DNA of 22,215 bases from contig CARUOB010000003.1 in assembly GCA_949076555.1 (NCBI GenBank), forward strand, positions 11,392-33,606. Direction: 5' to 3'. Shown here piece by piece: positions 1 to 7,637 of the stretch. Every line of letters begins with the position of its first letter. Within the stretch, counting starts at the first letter, position 1. The DNA comes from an uncultured Lachnospiraceae bacterium. Lineage in GTDB: Bacteria > Bacillota > Clostridia > Lachnospirales > Lachnospiraceae. Both the position numbers and the translations under genes were made by a program. Below the pieces are notes generated by a model, which made no database searches, was not told where the DNA came from, and was given only the letters and a program-made list of their open reading frames with translations.

Positions 1-843
1 ATTCCGGAGTTTCGTCTGCCCAAGCAGGACGTGGTGGCGAAGGAGATCGAGAATGTAAAGAGTCTCGGCGTGAAGATAGAGACCAATGTGGTGGTGGGAA
101 AATCTGTCACCATTGATGAGCTGATGGAGGAAGAAGGATTCGACGCCGTGTTTATCGGTTCCGGCGCGGGTCTTCCGAAATTCATGGGGATTCCCGGTGA
201 GCAGGCGCTCGGCGTATTCTCCGCCAACGAGTATCTGACCAGAAGCAACCTGATGAAAGCCTTTGACGAGACGTCCAACACGCCCATTATGCGGGGTAAA
301 AAAGTGGCCGTTGTGGGCGGCGGCAATGTGGCGATGGATGCCGCGAGAACGGCCCTTCGTCTCGGTGCGGAAGTGCATATCGTATACCGCAGGAGCGAGG
401 AAGAGCTGCCCGCCCGTGTGGAGGAGGTACACCACGCGAAGGAGGAAGGCATCATCTTTGACCTTCTGACCAACCCCACAGAAATTGTTGCGGACGAGAA
501 CGGCTGGGTGTCCGGCATGAAGTGCGTGCGCATGGAGCTTGGCGAGCCTGACGCTTCCGGCAGACGCCGTCCGGTGGTGATCGAGGGTTCGGAGTTTCTG
601 ATGGAAGTGGATACGGTGATCATGTCCCTTGGCACTTCCCCGAATCCGTTGATTTCTTCTACCACAAAAGGGCTTGAAGTCAATAAACATAAATGCATCG
701 TGGCCGAGGAGGATTTTGGCGCGACGACGAAAGAGGGCGTCTATGCGGGCGGCGACGCGGTGACGGGAGCCGCTACCGTGATTCTTGCGATGGGAGCCGG
801 AAAGGCTGCCGCGAAGGGGATCGACGAGTACCTCTCCAAATAA
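1..843 (+). CDS. gltA: Glutamate synthase (NADPH) small subunit, 3' part
   Basis: The 5' end lies outside the window; the frame is open from base 1 (IPEFRLPKQD...) and about 280 residues are visible of a protein usually near 460. The family supplies electrons from NADPH, through FAD and Fe-S clusters, for making glutamate from glutamine and 2-oxoglutarate. Visible here are a dinucleotide-binding loop, VVGGGNVAMDAARTA (about residues 104-118 of the visible part), followed by the YRRSEEELPAR segment that contacts the NADPH phosphate in this fold, and the C-terminal FAD-binding stretch YAGGDAVTGAATVILAMGAG. The N-terminal Fe-S domain is not seen. A strong terminator follows at 925-949, so this is the last gene of its unit. 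Homologues also act as NfnB-like or dihydropyrimidine dehydrogenase-type subunits; gltA is the usual call for this sequence type in Clostridia. Confidence 0.9.
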   Translation: MPEFRLPKQDVVAKEIENVKSLGVKIETNVVVGKSVTIDELMEEEGFDAVFIGSGAGLPKFMGIPGEQALGVFSANEYLTRSNLMKAFDETSNTPIMRGKKVAVVGGGNVAMDAARTALRLGAEVHIVYRRSEEELPARVEEVHHAKEEGIIFDLLTNPTEIVADENGWVSGMKCVRMELGEPDASGRRRPVVIEGSEFLMEVDTVIMSLGTSPNPLISSTTKGLEVNKHKCIVAEEDFGATTKEGVYAGGDAVTGAATVILAMGAGKAAAKGIDEYLSK

Positions 844-858
844 GACATACAAAAGAAG

Positions 859-887
859 ATCTGCCTGCCGGAAAGCGGCGGGCAGAT
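859..887 (+). other. Stable hairpin just after gltA
   Basis: ATCTGCC (859-865) pairs with GGCAGAT (881-887), and GCCG (867-870) with CGGC (876-879), separated by a T-G wobble and closed by a five-base loop. Only three T residues follow, so this is a weak terminator at best. It may protect the 3' end of the gltA mRNA or back up the much better terminator 38 bases downstream. Confidence 0.5.
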
Positions 888-924
888 TTAAAAATGGAAG
901 GAGAATGCGCAGCGTTCTCTGAAT

Positions 925-949
925 CGTCGCTGTGAAGCGACGTTTTTTT
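925..949 (+). terminator. Rho-independent terminator of gltA
   Basis: CGTCGCT (925-931) and AGCGACG (936-942) form a perfect 7-bp stem closed by a GTGA (GNRA-type) tetraloop, followed at once by seven T residues (943-949). It separates gltA from the MORN-protein gene. Confidence 0.88.
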
Positions 950-1026
950 CTAAGAATTTCTTAATAATTTGCGATACAGATTCTTTAAAAGTATGCTGTA
1001 TGATAGAAGTCAGGATACGAAAACAA

Positions 1027-1061
1027 TTGTAACTGTAAAGCCGAAGGCTGCACAGTTGCAA
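1027..1061 (+). promoter_or_regulatory. Symmetric hairpin in the leader of the MORN-protein gene
   Basis: TTGTAACTG (1027-1035) pairs with CAGTTGCAA (1053-1061) with one G-T wobble. Inside it, AGCC (1039-1042) pairs with GGCT (1046-1049) around a GAA loop, and two 3-base internal loops face each other. The hairpin ends 34 bases before the start codon. A possible -10 (TATGAT, 999-1004) upstream would place it in the 5' untranslated RNA, but no good -35 is visible. It has no T-tract, so it is a leader structure or protein-binding dyad rather than a terminator. Confidence 0.4.
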
Positions 1062-1095
1062 ATAATCTGCCAGAATAGAAAGGTGTGAAACGTTT

Positions 1096-2169
1096 ATGAA
1101 ATTGACTGATCCGGACAAAGATAAAAATTGGGAAGAGGAGCAGGATGGTTCGGAGAACTTACTGCAGAAAGCCTTGACGACGAAGGTGCTTTTGGGGGTG
1201 ATTGCCGTTCTCTTGATTCTTATTCTGGTTCTGCTCACAGTTGTAGTCAGTAACAGACGAAGCAGCCAGGACAAGACGGATCAGGATCTCCAGCAGAGCA
1301 TTACGGATTATGCAAAGGAACAGCAGGAGTTGGAAGAGCAGGTTCTTGAGGAAAAGGAGGACAAACCTGCAGCGGAAGAACCGGAGGACGACGAGGAAGA
1401 AGAGGACGAGGAAGAGGAGGAGACGGAGGAAGAGGAAGAACCGTCTTCCGCAGACAATGAGAAAACGGCCGTTGTGGTAGACATAGAGGATGAAAACGAC
1501 GAAGCGTACACGAAGGAATATATTTTGAAGGAGGCGTATCCTTTCTTTGCGGACAACAATCAGGATGCCATCTGGGACCTGGCTCATTTAAAACGCTATG
1601 TGAAGCTCTCCAAGGGTCTTGAGGGTACCGGGGAATATTATTATCAGGGCGACGTGGACAGCGAGGGGAAGCCGCACGGCACGGGGCTTGCCATCTATGA
1701 AAAGAACAGCTATTATTTCGGGGAGTGGAGCAGCGGGAAAAGAAACGGCAACGGCACATGGTTCCGGTTTTACATTAACCAAAAAAATAAGTATAACGCC
1801 AAGGGCATCTATATGTCCCACAGCTATTCCGGGGAATGGGCGGACGATCTGCCAAACGGCCAGGGCGCGGAGCACTACGATGTGGATATCTCCAAACTTG
1901 CTCCCACGCAGGGACGGATTTTACAAAATGTGGTCGGCCCGTTTAAGAACGGTCTTTACAATGGGGATATGTACGCCAATACCGTGGACTATACCGGCAA
2001 TGTACAGGAGTGGGACGGCATCGCAAAGGAAGGCGTGTTTACGCTGTGGCGGGATATGAGCGCCATTGGAGAATGTGCCGTATGGCGTTATATGGATGAC
2101 CATTCCGTCTGTCTGGACATAGATAAATCGGAAAACAAAAATCAGGGTATCCGGGAACTCTTAAAGTAG
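1096..2169 (+). CDS. Membrane-anchored acidic protein with MORN repeats
   Basis: 357 residues. The N-terminus is short, charged and cytoplasmic (residues 1-30), followed by one hydrophobic segment (about 31-52, VLLGVIAVLLILILVLLTVV) and then RR, so the rest is probably outside the membrane, although signal-anchor topology cannot be proven. Residues about 85-117 are almost all Glu/Asp, a flexible spacer. From about residue 176 there are degenerate MORN-type repeats: GEYYYQGDVDSEGKPHGTG, YYFGEWSSGKRNGNGTW, YSGEWADDLPNGQGAEHYD and VGPFKNGLYNGDMY. MORN repeats form elongated beta-hairpin scaffolds linked to membrane or protein contacts; no enzyme motif is seen. The start has an AAAGGTG ribosome site about 11 bases upstream. 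The gene stands between a terminator and a new promoter, so it may be monocistronic. The specific function is unknown. Confidence 0.8.
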   Translation: MKLTDPDKDKNWEEEQDGSENLLQKALTTKVLLGVIAVLLILILVLLTVVVSNRRSSQDKTDQDLQQSITDYAKEQQELEEQVLEEKEDKPAAEEPEDDEEEEDEEEEETEEEEEPSSADNEKTAVVVDIEDENDEAYTKEYILKEAYPFFADNNQDAIWDLAHLKRYVKLSKGLEGTGEYYYQGDVDSEGKPHGTGLAIYEKNSYYFGEWSSGKRNGNGTWFRFYINQKNKYNAKGIYMSHSYSGEWADDLPNGQGAEHYDVDISKLAPTQGRILQNVVGPFKNGLYNGDMYANTVDYTGNVQEWDGIAKEGVFTLWRDMSAIGECAVWRYMDDHSVCLDIDKSENKNQGIRELLK

Positions 2170-2198
2170 TTGCAATTTGTATAAAAGGATAATAAAAT
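2170..2198 (+). promoter_or_regulatory. Candidate sigma-A promoter for the membrane protein/rlmH pair
   Basis: TTGCAA (2170-2175), a 17-base spacer, then TAAAAT (2193-2198), starting directly after the stop codon of the MORN-protein gene. The expected start of transcription is about 55 bases before the ATG at 2262. Confidence 0.4.
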
Positions 2199-2261
2199 AG
2201 AACCGTACGGATGTTTTTGTGTGCAGAATTTCCAATTCGTAAGATAAGGAGGGTGTGGTTT

Positions 2262-2768
2262 ATGCCCCAATATCAGAGCAGCGAAGCAAAGGCGGAGAAC
2301 AACCGTTCTTCCGCGTACACACTTCTGGCAGTAGGCGGCGTCGGTTTCATTGTGGTATTGCTGATTTTCTTTAACGTGATACCGGTCTATCGGAATGCAG
2401 GCATTACCAAGTATTTGGTGTGCGGTGTTATGGGCGCGATGTTTGTGCTCTTTATCGTGTTCGGCATCGTGTCTATGCGGGATTCCAAGATGCTGATGGT
2501 GAAAGCGAAATCGGAAAATTCCCTGCGCTCGGAAATGGCCAGATGGTGTCAGGAGAATCTGGACCTCGCAGCGATCGATGCGGAAATTCTGGATGAGGGA
2601 GAGTCGCTTGTGGCGCTCTCGGATGCGGAAAGATATTACAGACGCACGGCACGCATACGGGCGGCTATCAACGACAAGTTTATGAATCTGGATGAGGCGT
2701 TCATGGACGATTTTGTGGACGGATATTATCAGGAAATGTATGAAAATAACAGTGGTTACGGTGGGTAA
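2262..2768 (+). CDS. Small two-helix membrane protein of unknown function
   Basis: 168 residues from the ATG at 2262, chosen because AAGGAGGG lies about 9 bases upstream; an upstream in-frame ATG at 2211 has no such site. Two hydrophobic helices are visible (about residues 21-42, with GGVGFIVVLLIFFNVIPV, and 50-70, with CGVMGAMFVLFIVFGIVS), followed by a charged helical C-terminal half with an acidic, Tyr-rich end. I do not recognise the family. The last 29 bases overlap the start of rlmH in another frame, which suggests translational coupling and co-transcription. A membrane protein in this position next to rlmH does not by itself suggest a function. Confidence 0.75.
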   Translation: MPQYQSSEAKAENNRSSAYTLLAVGGVGFIVVLLIFFNVIPVYRNAGITKYLVCGVMGAMFVLFIVFGIVSMRDSKMLMVKAKSENSLRSEMARWCQENLDLAAIDAEILDEGESLVALSDAERYYRRTARIRAAINDKFMNLDEAFMDDFVDGYYQEMYENNSGYGG

Positions 2769-3219
2769 ACTGAAAGAGAAGTTTTTCCGCGAGGCGGTGT
2801 CCGAGTATGAGAAACGGCTTGGACGCTACTGTCGGCTGGAGATCCGCGAGACTGCCGATGAAAAGACGCCGGACGGCGCTTCTGAAACGGAGCGGGAACA
2901 GATTCTACAGAAGGAAGGAGCGCGCATTGCAAAATTTTTGCCGGACAGCGCCTTTGTGGTGACGCTGGAGATCGAAGGGCGCAGATTTACTTCTGAGGCT
3001 TTTGCGGGAGAGATCGAGCGGCTGGGGGTAAACGGTGTGGGGCACATCGTTTTCGTGATCGGCGGCTCACTCGGTTTACATCATACGATAAAGAAACGAG
3101 CTGATCTGGCAGTCAGCTTCTCGGACATGACATTCCCGCACCAGTTGATGCGGGTTGTTTTGTTGGAACAAATTTACCGGGCGTTTCGGATTATAAACAA
3201 AGAGCCCTATCACAAATAG
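2740..3219 (+). CDS. rlmH: 23S rRNA (pseudouridine-1915-N3)-methyltransferase RlmH
   Basis: 159 residues, exactly the family length. RlmH is a SPOUT-class methyltransferase that uses S-adenosylmethionine to make m3-pseudouridine at position 1915 in helix 69 of 23S rRNA, on assembled 70S ribosomes. The N-terminus MKITVVTVGKLKEKFF is typical. The knotted cofactor site is visible as FVIGGSLGL (about 104-112), followed by SFSDMTFPHQLMRVVLLEQ and the C-terminal RAFRIINKEPYHK that closes the active site. The start at 2740 lies inside the preceding gene (29-base overlap), as expected for translational coupling. A short hairpin (3205-3221) covers the stop codon. Confidence 0.96.
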   Translation: MKITVVTVGKLKEKFFREAVSEYEKRLGRYCRLEIRETADEKTPDGASETEREQILQKEGARIAKFLPDSAFVVTLEIEGRRFTSEAFAGEIERLGVNGVGHIVFVIGGSLGLHHTIKKRADLAVSFSDMTFPHQLMRVVLLEQIYRAFRIINKEPYHK

Positions 3220-3286
3220 GGTGAAAAGAAGTACGGGCATTCTCCCAAGACTACGGCATTTATGGGAATGAATCTACAATGGCGTT

Positions 3287-3294
3287 CATATAGT
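3287..3294 (+). promoter_or_regulatory. Possible sigma-E-type -10 element before yqfC
   Basis: CATATAGT resembles the -10 box of mother-cell sigma-E promoters (CATACANT-like in Bacillus). The -35 region (about 3265-3273, GGAATGAAT) matches poorly. yqfC and yqfD are sporulation genes controlled by sigma-E in Bacillus subtilis, which makes the match plausible. Transcription from here would begin at about 3301, which bears on the choice of start for yqfC. Confidence 0.3.
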
Positions 3295-3299
3295 GTAAC

Positions 3300-3599
3300 A
3301 TGAGAAGAGAGAACAGACGTCAACCATTTTCGCCGTTTACCAAGTCAAAGGAACTGATTGTGGAATCGCTGAAACTGCCGAAGGATACCATGCTGGGGGC
3401 AGCCATTGTCACGATCACAGGCAATCGGGAGGCTTTTATCGAAAATTATAAGGGAATTTTGGAATATACGACGGAGTCTATTGTGCTGCAGGGCAAGAAC
3501 GCCAAGATTTGTTTTGAGGGAAGCGGCCTTTCCATCGACTACTACACCAATGAAGACATGAAAATCAGCGGAAAGATCGACGCGCTCCGCTATATCTGA
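3300..3599 (+). CDS. yqfC: Sporulation protein YqfC family
   Basis: 99 residues if read from the ATG at 3300. The core (about residues 22-99) matches the YqfC family: LKLPKDTMLGAAIVTITGN, then IENYKGILEYTTESIVLQ, then a short C-terminal beta region. It lies directly before yqfD, the arrangement seen across spore-forming Firmicutes. The biochemical role is unknown; the B. subtilis gene is expressed in the mother cell. The ATG at 3300 has no visible ribosome site, whereas an in-frame GTG at 3360 has AAAGGA six bases upstream and would give a 79-residue protein beginning at VESLKLPKD. Which start is used is therefore uncertain. Confidence 0.88.
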   Translation: MRRENRRQPFSPFTKSKELIVESLKLPKDTMLGAAIVTITGNREAFIENYKGILEYTTESIVLQGKNAKICFEGSGLSIDYYTNEDMKISGKIDALRYI

Positions 3600-3621
3600 G
3601 CGCGCGTGCAGGGGAAGGTCT

Positions 3622-4872
3622 ATGCTTCATTGGATACAGTATTTAAGAGGATATGTGGCCATTAAGGTGTGGGGCTATTCTGTGGAGCGTCTTTTGAATC
3701 TTTGCGGCAATCATGATGTTTTGGTCTGGGACATCGAGGATCACGGCGATTACCATACCATGCATATCAGTATAGCGGGCTTTTTTGCCCTGAAGCCTCT
3801 CCTGAAAAAAACCGGGACGAGGGCGGCTGTTATGGGCAAATACGGCCTGCCTTTTTTTGTGTCGAAAATGTGGAAGAGAAAACTGTTTGTGGCAGGGCTT
3901 TTCGGCTGCATTTTCTTCTGGTGTCTGGCATCCCGCTTTATCTGGGATATTCAGATCGAGGGGAATTTTGCCCTGACGGAAGATGTGCTGATGGATTATC
4001 TGGAGGAGCAGGGCGTACATACCGCCATGAAAAAAAGCGGGCTGGATATCGGGGCTCTTGAACAGGAACTCAGGGAGGACTATGATCTGATTACATGGAC
4101 TTCCGTGCAGCTTCGGGGTACCACGCTTTTGATTCATATCAAAGAGAATGATATGCCGGTCTACGATAAGCGGGAAAAGGCGGAAACGAACAGGGGCATG
4201 GATTTGGTAGCGGAAAAGGATGGCGTGGTGACTTATATCATCACCAGAAGCGGTGTGCCGCTTGTGGCCTGCGGGGACAGTGTGGAAAAAGGAGACGTGC
4301 TGGTGAGCGGCGCGGTTCCTGTCTACAACGAGGACACCACGGTGCGCAGATACCAGTATGTGGAGGCGGATGCGGATATTACGTTAAGTTATGGGCGGAA
4401 TCTTTCGCTGGAGGAAGAGGTCGCTTACGACGAGAAATGTTATACGGGGGAGAGCATTGAAATTCCGGTGGCAGGCACGGGGGAAAAGGAGATCGCGTTT
4501 CGCTTCCGCAAGGTTCCCTACGAATTTTACGATACGAGTGAGGAGAAAAAGCAGGTGCAGCTTTTGGACCACCTGTATCTGCCTCTGTATTACGGGAAAA
4601 GAACGGTGCAGGAATATGAAATCGTGTCGAAAACGCACACGGAAGAGGAAATGAAAACGCTTTTGCAGGAACGGTTTAGAAAAATTATCTCAACTTTAAA
4701 TGAAAAAGGGGTACAAATTGCAGAAAAAAATGTTACAATAAAAAAGAATGAAAAAAAATGGGTGCTGCACGCCCATATGCAGCTTGAAGAATCAGCGGTG
4801 AAGCTGATGCCGACGGCCGTAACGGAGTCCGTGACAGATTCCGATCAGGAGCAGGAGGCGCAGACGGAGTGA
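3622..4872 (+). CDS. yqfD: Sporulation protein YqfD
   Basis: 416 residues, close to the usual size of about 400. YqfD is a membrane protein needed for normal sporulation in Bacillus; its mechanism is not known. The N-terminal soluble domain (residues 1-85) contains VWGYSVERLLNLC, typical of the family. One membrane helix lies at about 87-107 (LFVAGLFGCIFFWCLASRF), followed directly by an FtsQ/POTRA-like segment, IWDIQIEGNFALTEDVL. The long outer domain carries SGVPLVACGDSVEKGDVLVSG, the best conserved YqfD stretch. The C-terminus is a Glu/Gln-rich tail. GGGGAAGG lies just upstream of the ATG, 22 bases after yqfC, so the two genes are surely one unit. Confidence 0.93.
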   Translation: MLHWIQYLRGYVAIKVWGYSVERLLNLCGNHDVLVWDIEDHGDYHTMHISIAGFFALKPLLKKTGTRAAVMGKYGLPFFVSKMWKRKLFVAGLFGCIFFWCLASRFIWDIQIEGNFALTEDVLMDYLEEQGVHTAMKKSGLDIGALEQELREDYDLITWTSVQLRGTTLLIHIKENDMPVYDKREKAETNRGMDLVAEKDGVVTYIITRSGVPLVACGDSVEKGDVLVSGAVPVYNEDTTVRRYQYVEADADITLSYGRNLSLEEEVAYDEKCYTGESIEIPVAGTGEKEIAFRFRKVPYEFYDTSEEKKQVQLLDHLYLPLYYGKRTVQEYEIVSKTHTEEEMKTLLQERFRKIISTLNEKGVQIAEKNVTIKKNEKKWVLHAHMQLEESAVKLMPTAVTESVTDSDQEQEAQTE

Positions 4873-4899
4873 TCAGGCTGTCGTTTTGAAAGGCGGAGA

Positions 4900-5910
4900 A
4901 TGGACGCGTTTACAGTCAGGATAGATGTGCCGGTGGAGCACATGCGGAATCTTTTTGGGGAGTTTGACTCCCATATCAAAAGAATTGAAAAAGATTTGAA
5001 CGTGGTGATCGTAGACAGAGACGGCGCCGTTCGGATATCCGGGGAGCGGGAAGCGGCGGACAGGGCGGCCCGGATTGTAAACGAACTTCTTGCCCTGTCA
5101 AAAAGAGGCACGATTTTGGAGGAACAGAGCGTGGATTATGCCATTGAGCTAGGTAAGGAGCATAAGGAGGACATGCTGCTTGCCATGGACAGCGATTGTA
5201 TCTGCCATACCGTGAGCGGTAAGCCGATTAAGCCAAAGACCTTGGGACAGAAACAGTATGTGGACGCCATGCGGGACCATATGATTGTGTTTGGGGTCGG
5301 TCCTGCGGGTACGGGTAAGACGTATCTGGCGATGGCGATGGCGGTGACCGCCTTTAAAAATAACGAGGTGAGCCGCATTATCCTGACCAGACCCGCCATC
5401 GAAGCGGGAGAGAAGCTCGGCTTTCTTCCCGGCGACCTGCAAAGCAAGGTAGACCCCTATCTGCGGCCGCTTTACGACGCGCTGTATCAGATCATGGGGG
5501 CGGAGAGTTTTGCGAGGAACATGGAAAAAGGGCTGATTGAGGTGGCGCCTCTTGCGTATATGCGCGGACGGACGCTGGATAACGCCTATATCATTCTGGA
5601 TGAGGCGCAGAACACGACGCCGGCGCAGATGAAAATGTTTCTGACGAGAATTGGATTCGGCTCGAAAGTGGTGGTTACGGGTGACGCTTCGCAGAAAGAT
5701 CTTTCGCCGGATATGAAATCCGGACTTGACGTGGCGGTGAAGGTACTCTCAAAAATCGACGATATTTCCTTTTGCAGCTTGAGCAGTAAAGATGTGGTCA
5801 GACATCCGCTTGTACAGAGGATCGTGAAGGCCTACGACGATTACGAAGCAAAAGAGAAACGGCGCAGTGAGCAAAAATCAGGGAACAGGAATTACAGGCG
5901 TGGAAAATAA
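4900..5910 (+). CDS. phoH: PhoH family ATPase (YbeZ/PhoL type)
   Basis: 336 residues, standard for the family. The N-terminal part (about 1-90) is a KH-like nucleic-acid-binding region (VDRDGAVRISGEREAADRA). The C-terminal P-loop ATPase has Walker A GPAGTGKT (about 133-140), Walker B with DEAQN in ILDEAQNTTPAQMKMFLTR (about 232-250), and VVVTGDASQKDL as the sensor motif. PhoH/YbeZ proteins are linked to ribosome maturation and rRNA processing together with YbeY, which is encoded two genes downstream. The ribosome site AAGGCGGAGA directly precedes the ATG. The 3' end overlaps the next gene, indicating coupling. Confidence 0.95.
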   Translation: MDAFTVRIDVPVEHMRNLFGEFDSHIKRIEKDLNVVIVDRDGAVRISGEREAADRAARIVNELLALSKRGTILEEQSVDYAIELGKEHKEDMLLAMDSDCICHTVSGKPIKPKTLGQKQYVDAMRDHMIVFGVGPAGTGKTYLAMAMAVTAFKNNEVSRIILTRPAIEAGEKLGFLPGDLQSKVDPYLRPLYDALYQIMGAESFARNMEKGLIEVAPLAYMRGRTLDNAYIILDEAQNTTPAQMKMFLTRIGFGSKVVVTGDASQKDLSPDMKSGLDVAVKVLSKIDDISFCSLSSKDVVRHPLVQRIVKAYDDYEAKEKRRSEQKSGNRNYRRGK

Positions 5911-7114
5911 TATCAATCTTCAAAATAACAGCAATATCATTAAAAGAATCGTAGTTTTTATGTTTATGTTCGCTCTGGCAGGCGTAATAACATGGCTTGG
6001 CAGCATGTTTTACCATAACCAGACGGATATGATGATACGAAATGTCGTTATGGTTCTGGCGGGGACGGGAATCACTATTTTTTCTTATGTCCTTGGCGAG
6101 TCTGCCGGGTTTTTCGTCTACCGCAATGAGGGACGGTACGGGAGGTTTGCCCTCATTTATCTGGGATGTCTTGTGGCGGCGGTGTTTCTGCCTTTCCTTC
6201 CGGTTACGGGATGGCCGTATCTGGTGTTTTTTGTGCTGCTTGGCGTCTTTTCAAACGGCATGACAGGACTTGTGGCTGGCAGTCTGTGTCTGTTGCTCTC
6301 CGTGAATTTTGCGGGGTGTGATTATGCCATTTTCTGGCTCTATTTTATCAGCGGCATGGCCGGGATACTGGTATTTGCCACGTTGGACGAAGAGTTTCAT
6401 GTGGGGATTCCGATGTTGATTTCCCTGCTGGTTCTTGCCTTAAGCCTGACGGCGAACGTGATCCTGTTTGCGAAGGAGCGGCTCTCCATCGCACAGTTTA
6501 TGATACCGGGCATCAATCTGATGGTATGCTGCATTCTGCTTTTGGTCAGCCTGAAGATGGTCAGTTCCATGGTAATTCACAGATACCGGGACAGATATAT
6601 GGAGATCAATGATCCGGAGTGCCCGCTGCTCGTGCAGCTTAAGGAGCTTTCCAGGGAGGAGTATTACCACGCGATTCACACGGCCTATCTGGGAGATAAG
6701 GTGGCAAGAAACCTCGGCATAGATGACGCTGCGGTGAAAGCATGCGGGTATTACCACAGAATCGGGAAACTTACCGGAGAAAACACGTGGGAAAATGTGT
6801 CCGCGATCTGCGATAAATATCATTTCCCGCCGAAGACAAAGCAGATTTTAAAGGAGTATGTGGACCCGGATGTAAAGATTGTCTCAAAGGAGACGATCGT
6901 CGTTTTGCTTGCGGATTGTATCGTGTCGTCCATCCTGTATCTGTTTGCCAAAGATCCGAAGGCGGAACTGGATTACGAGCAGTTGATCGACACGGTGTTC
7001 AAAAAGAAATTTGAGACGGACGAGCTTTGGGGAAATGAGATTTCCTTAGGGCAGATATGTGAAATGAAGAAAATATTTATCAAGGAGAAGCTATACTATG
7101 ACTTCTTACGTTGA
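5900..7114 (+). CDS. PgpH/YqfF-position membrane protein with degenerate HD domain
   Basis: About 404 residues from the GTG at 5900 (AGGA upstream; another GTG at 5867 is possible and deeper inside phoH). The N-terminal half has about six to seven hydrophobic helices, as in the 7TM part of YqfF/PgpH. The cytoplasmic half aligns by eye with the PgpH HD phosphodiesterase, starting at YMEINDPECPLLVQL. PgpH hydrolyses c-di-AMP. Here the family HDIGK reads YYHRIGKL, so the metal-binding Asp is Arg, and the family EHHG region reads ILKEYVDP, losing the His pair; only the first His (in YYHAIHTAYL) and the later LLADC Asp remain. The large extracytoplasmic HDED domain is absent. It sits exactly where yqfF sits in Firmicutes (phoH-yqfF-ybeY) and overlaps ybeY by 17 bases. 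I infer a non-catalytic relative, possibly a sensor or scaffold. Confidence 0.82.
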   Translation: MENNINLQNNSNIIKRIVVFMFMFALAGVITWLGSMFYHNQTDMMIRNVVMVLAGTGITIFSYVLGESAGFFVYRNEGRYGRFALIYLGCLVAAVFLPFLPVTGWPYLVFFVLLGVFSNGMTGLVAGSLCLLLSVNFAGCDYAIFWLYFISGMAGILVFATLDEEFHVGIPMLISLLVLALSLTANVILFAKERLSIAQFMIPGINLMVCCILLLVSLKMVSSMVIHRYRDRYMEINDPECPLLVQLKELSREEYYHAIHTAYLGDKVARNLGIDDAAVKACGYYHRIGKLTGENTWENVSAICDKYHFPPKTKQILKEYVDPDVKIVSKETIVVLLADCIVSSILYLFAKDPKAELDYEQLIDTVFKKKFETDELWGNEISLGQICEMKKIFIKEKLYYDFLR

Positions 7115-7601
7115 ACATGAGGCAATGCAGACGTTTTCCTTCGATGAAAAGGAGCTGCTTGACCTTGTCGTAGAGGCTGTTCTTGACAGCGAAAACTGTC
7201 CCTATGAAGCGACGGTGAATCTTCTTGTGACAGACGACGAGGGGATTTTGGCGTATAACAAAAATTACAGGGGGATCGATTCCGAGACGGATGTGCTTTC
7301 GTTTCCCAATCTGGAGTTTGAGACGCCGGGGGATTTTTCCGGTGTGGAAGAGCAGGAGGCAGACTGTTTCGACCCGGACAGCGGTGAACTGGTTTTGGGT
7401 GATATCATTCTGAATGCGGTGCGGGTAAAGACGCAGGCGGCGGCATACGGACACAGCGAGCGCAGAGAATTTGCGTTCCTTCTGGCCCACAGCCTGTATC
7501 ATTTGTGCGGTTACGACCATATGGAGCCGGAGGAAGCGGCCGTGATGGAAAAGAAGCAGGAGGCGGTTTTGCAGACGCTTTCCATCACCAGAGAAGAGTG
7601 A
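7098..7601 (+). CDS. ybeY: Endoribonuclease YbeY (rRNA maturation factor)
   Basis: 167 residues, normal length. YbeY is a zinc-dependent RNase involved in 16S rRNA 3'-end maturation and ribosome quality control. The zinc motif is visible as HSLYHLCGYDH (about 130-140), with all three His ligands; the usual HG at its start is HS. The substrate-side motif NKNYRGIDSETDVLSFP (about 54-70) is also typical, and LGDIILN follows. There is an acidic insertion at about 74-96. The start overlaps the end of the preceding gene by 17 bases, with AAGGAG upstream. In many Firmicutes dgkA, cdd and era follow; here they are replaced by a flippase gene. Confidence 0.95.
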   Translation: MTSYVEHEAMQTFSFDEKELLDLVVEAVLDSENCPYEATVNLLVTDDEGILAYNKNYRGIDSETDVLSFPNLEFETPGDFSGVEEQEADCFDPDSGELVLGDIILNAVRVKTQAAAYGHSERREFAFLLAHSLYHLCGYDHMEPEEAAVMEKKQEAVLQTLSITREE

Positions 7602-7637
7602 GAAGCGTTTCTGTAGTATAGTACTTAGAGGATAACG

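Noticed and set aside
3205..3221. Hairpin CCCTAT-CACAA-ATAGGG across the rlmH stop codon, considered as a terminator
   Set aside because: There is no T-tract after it (TGAAAAGAAG), so termination is not supported.
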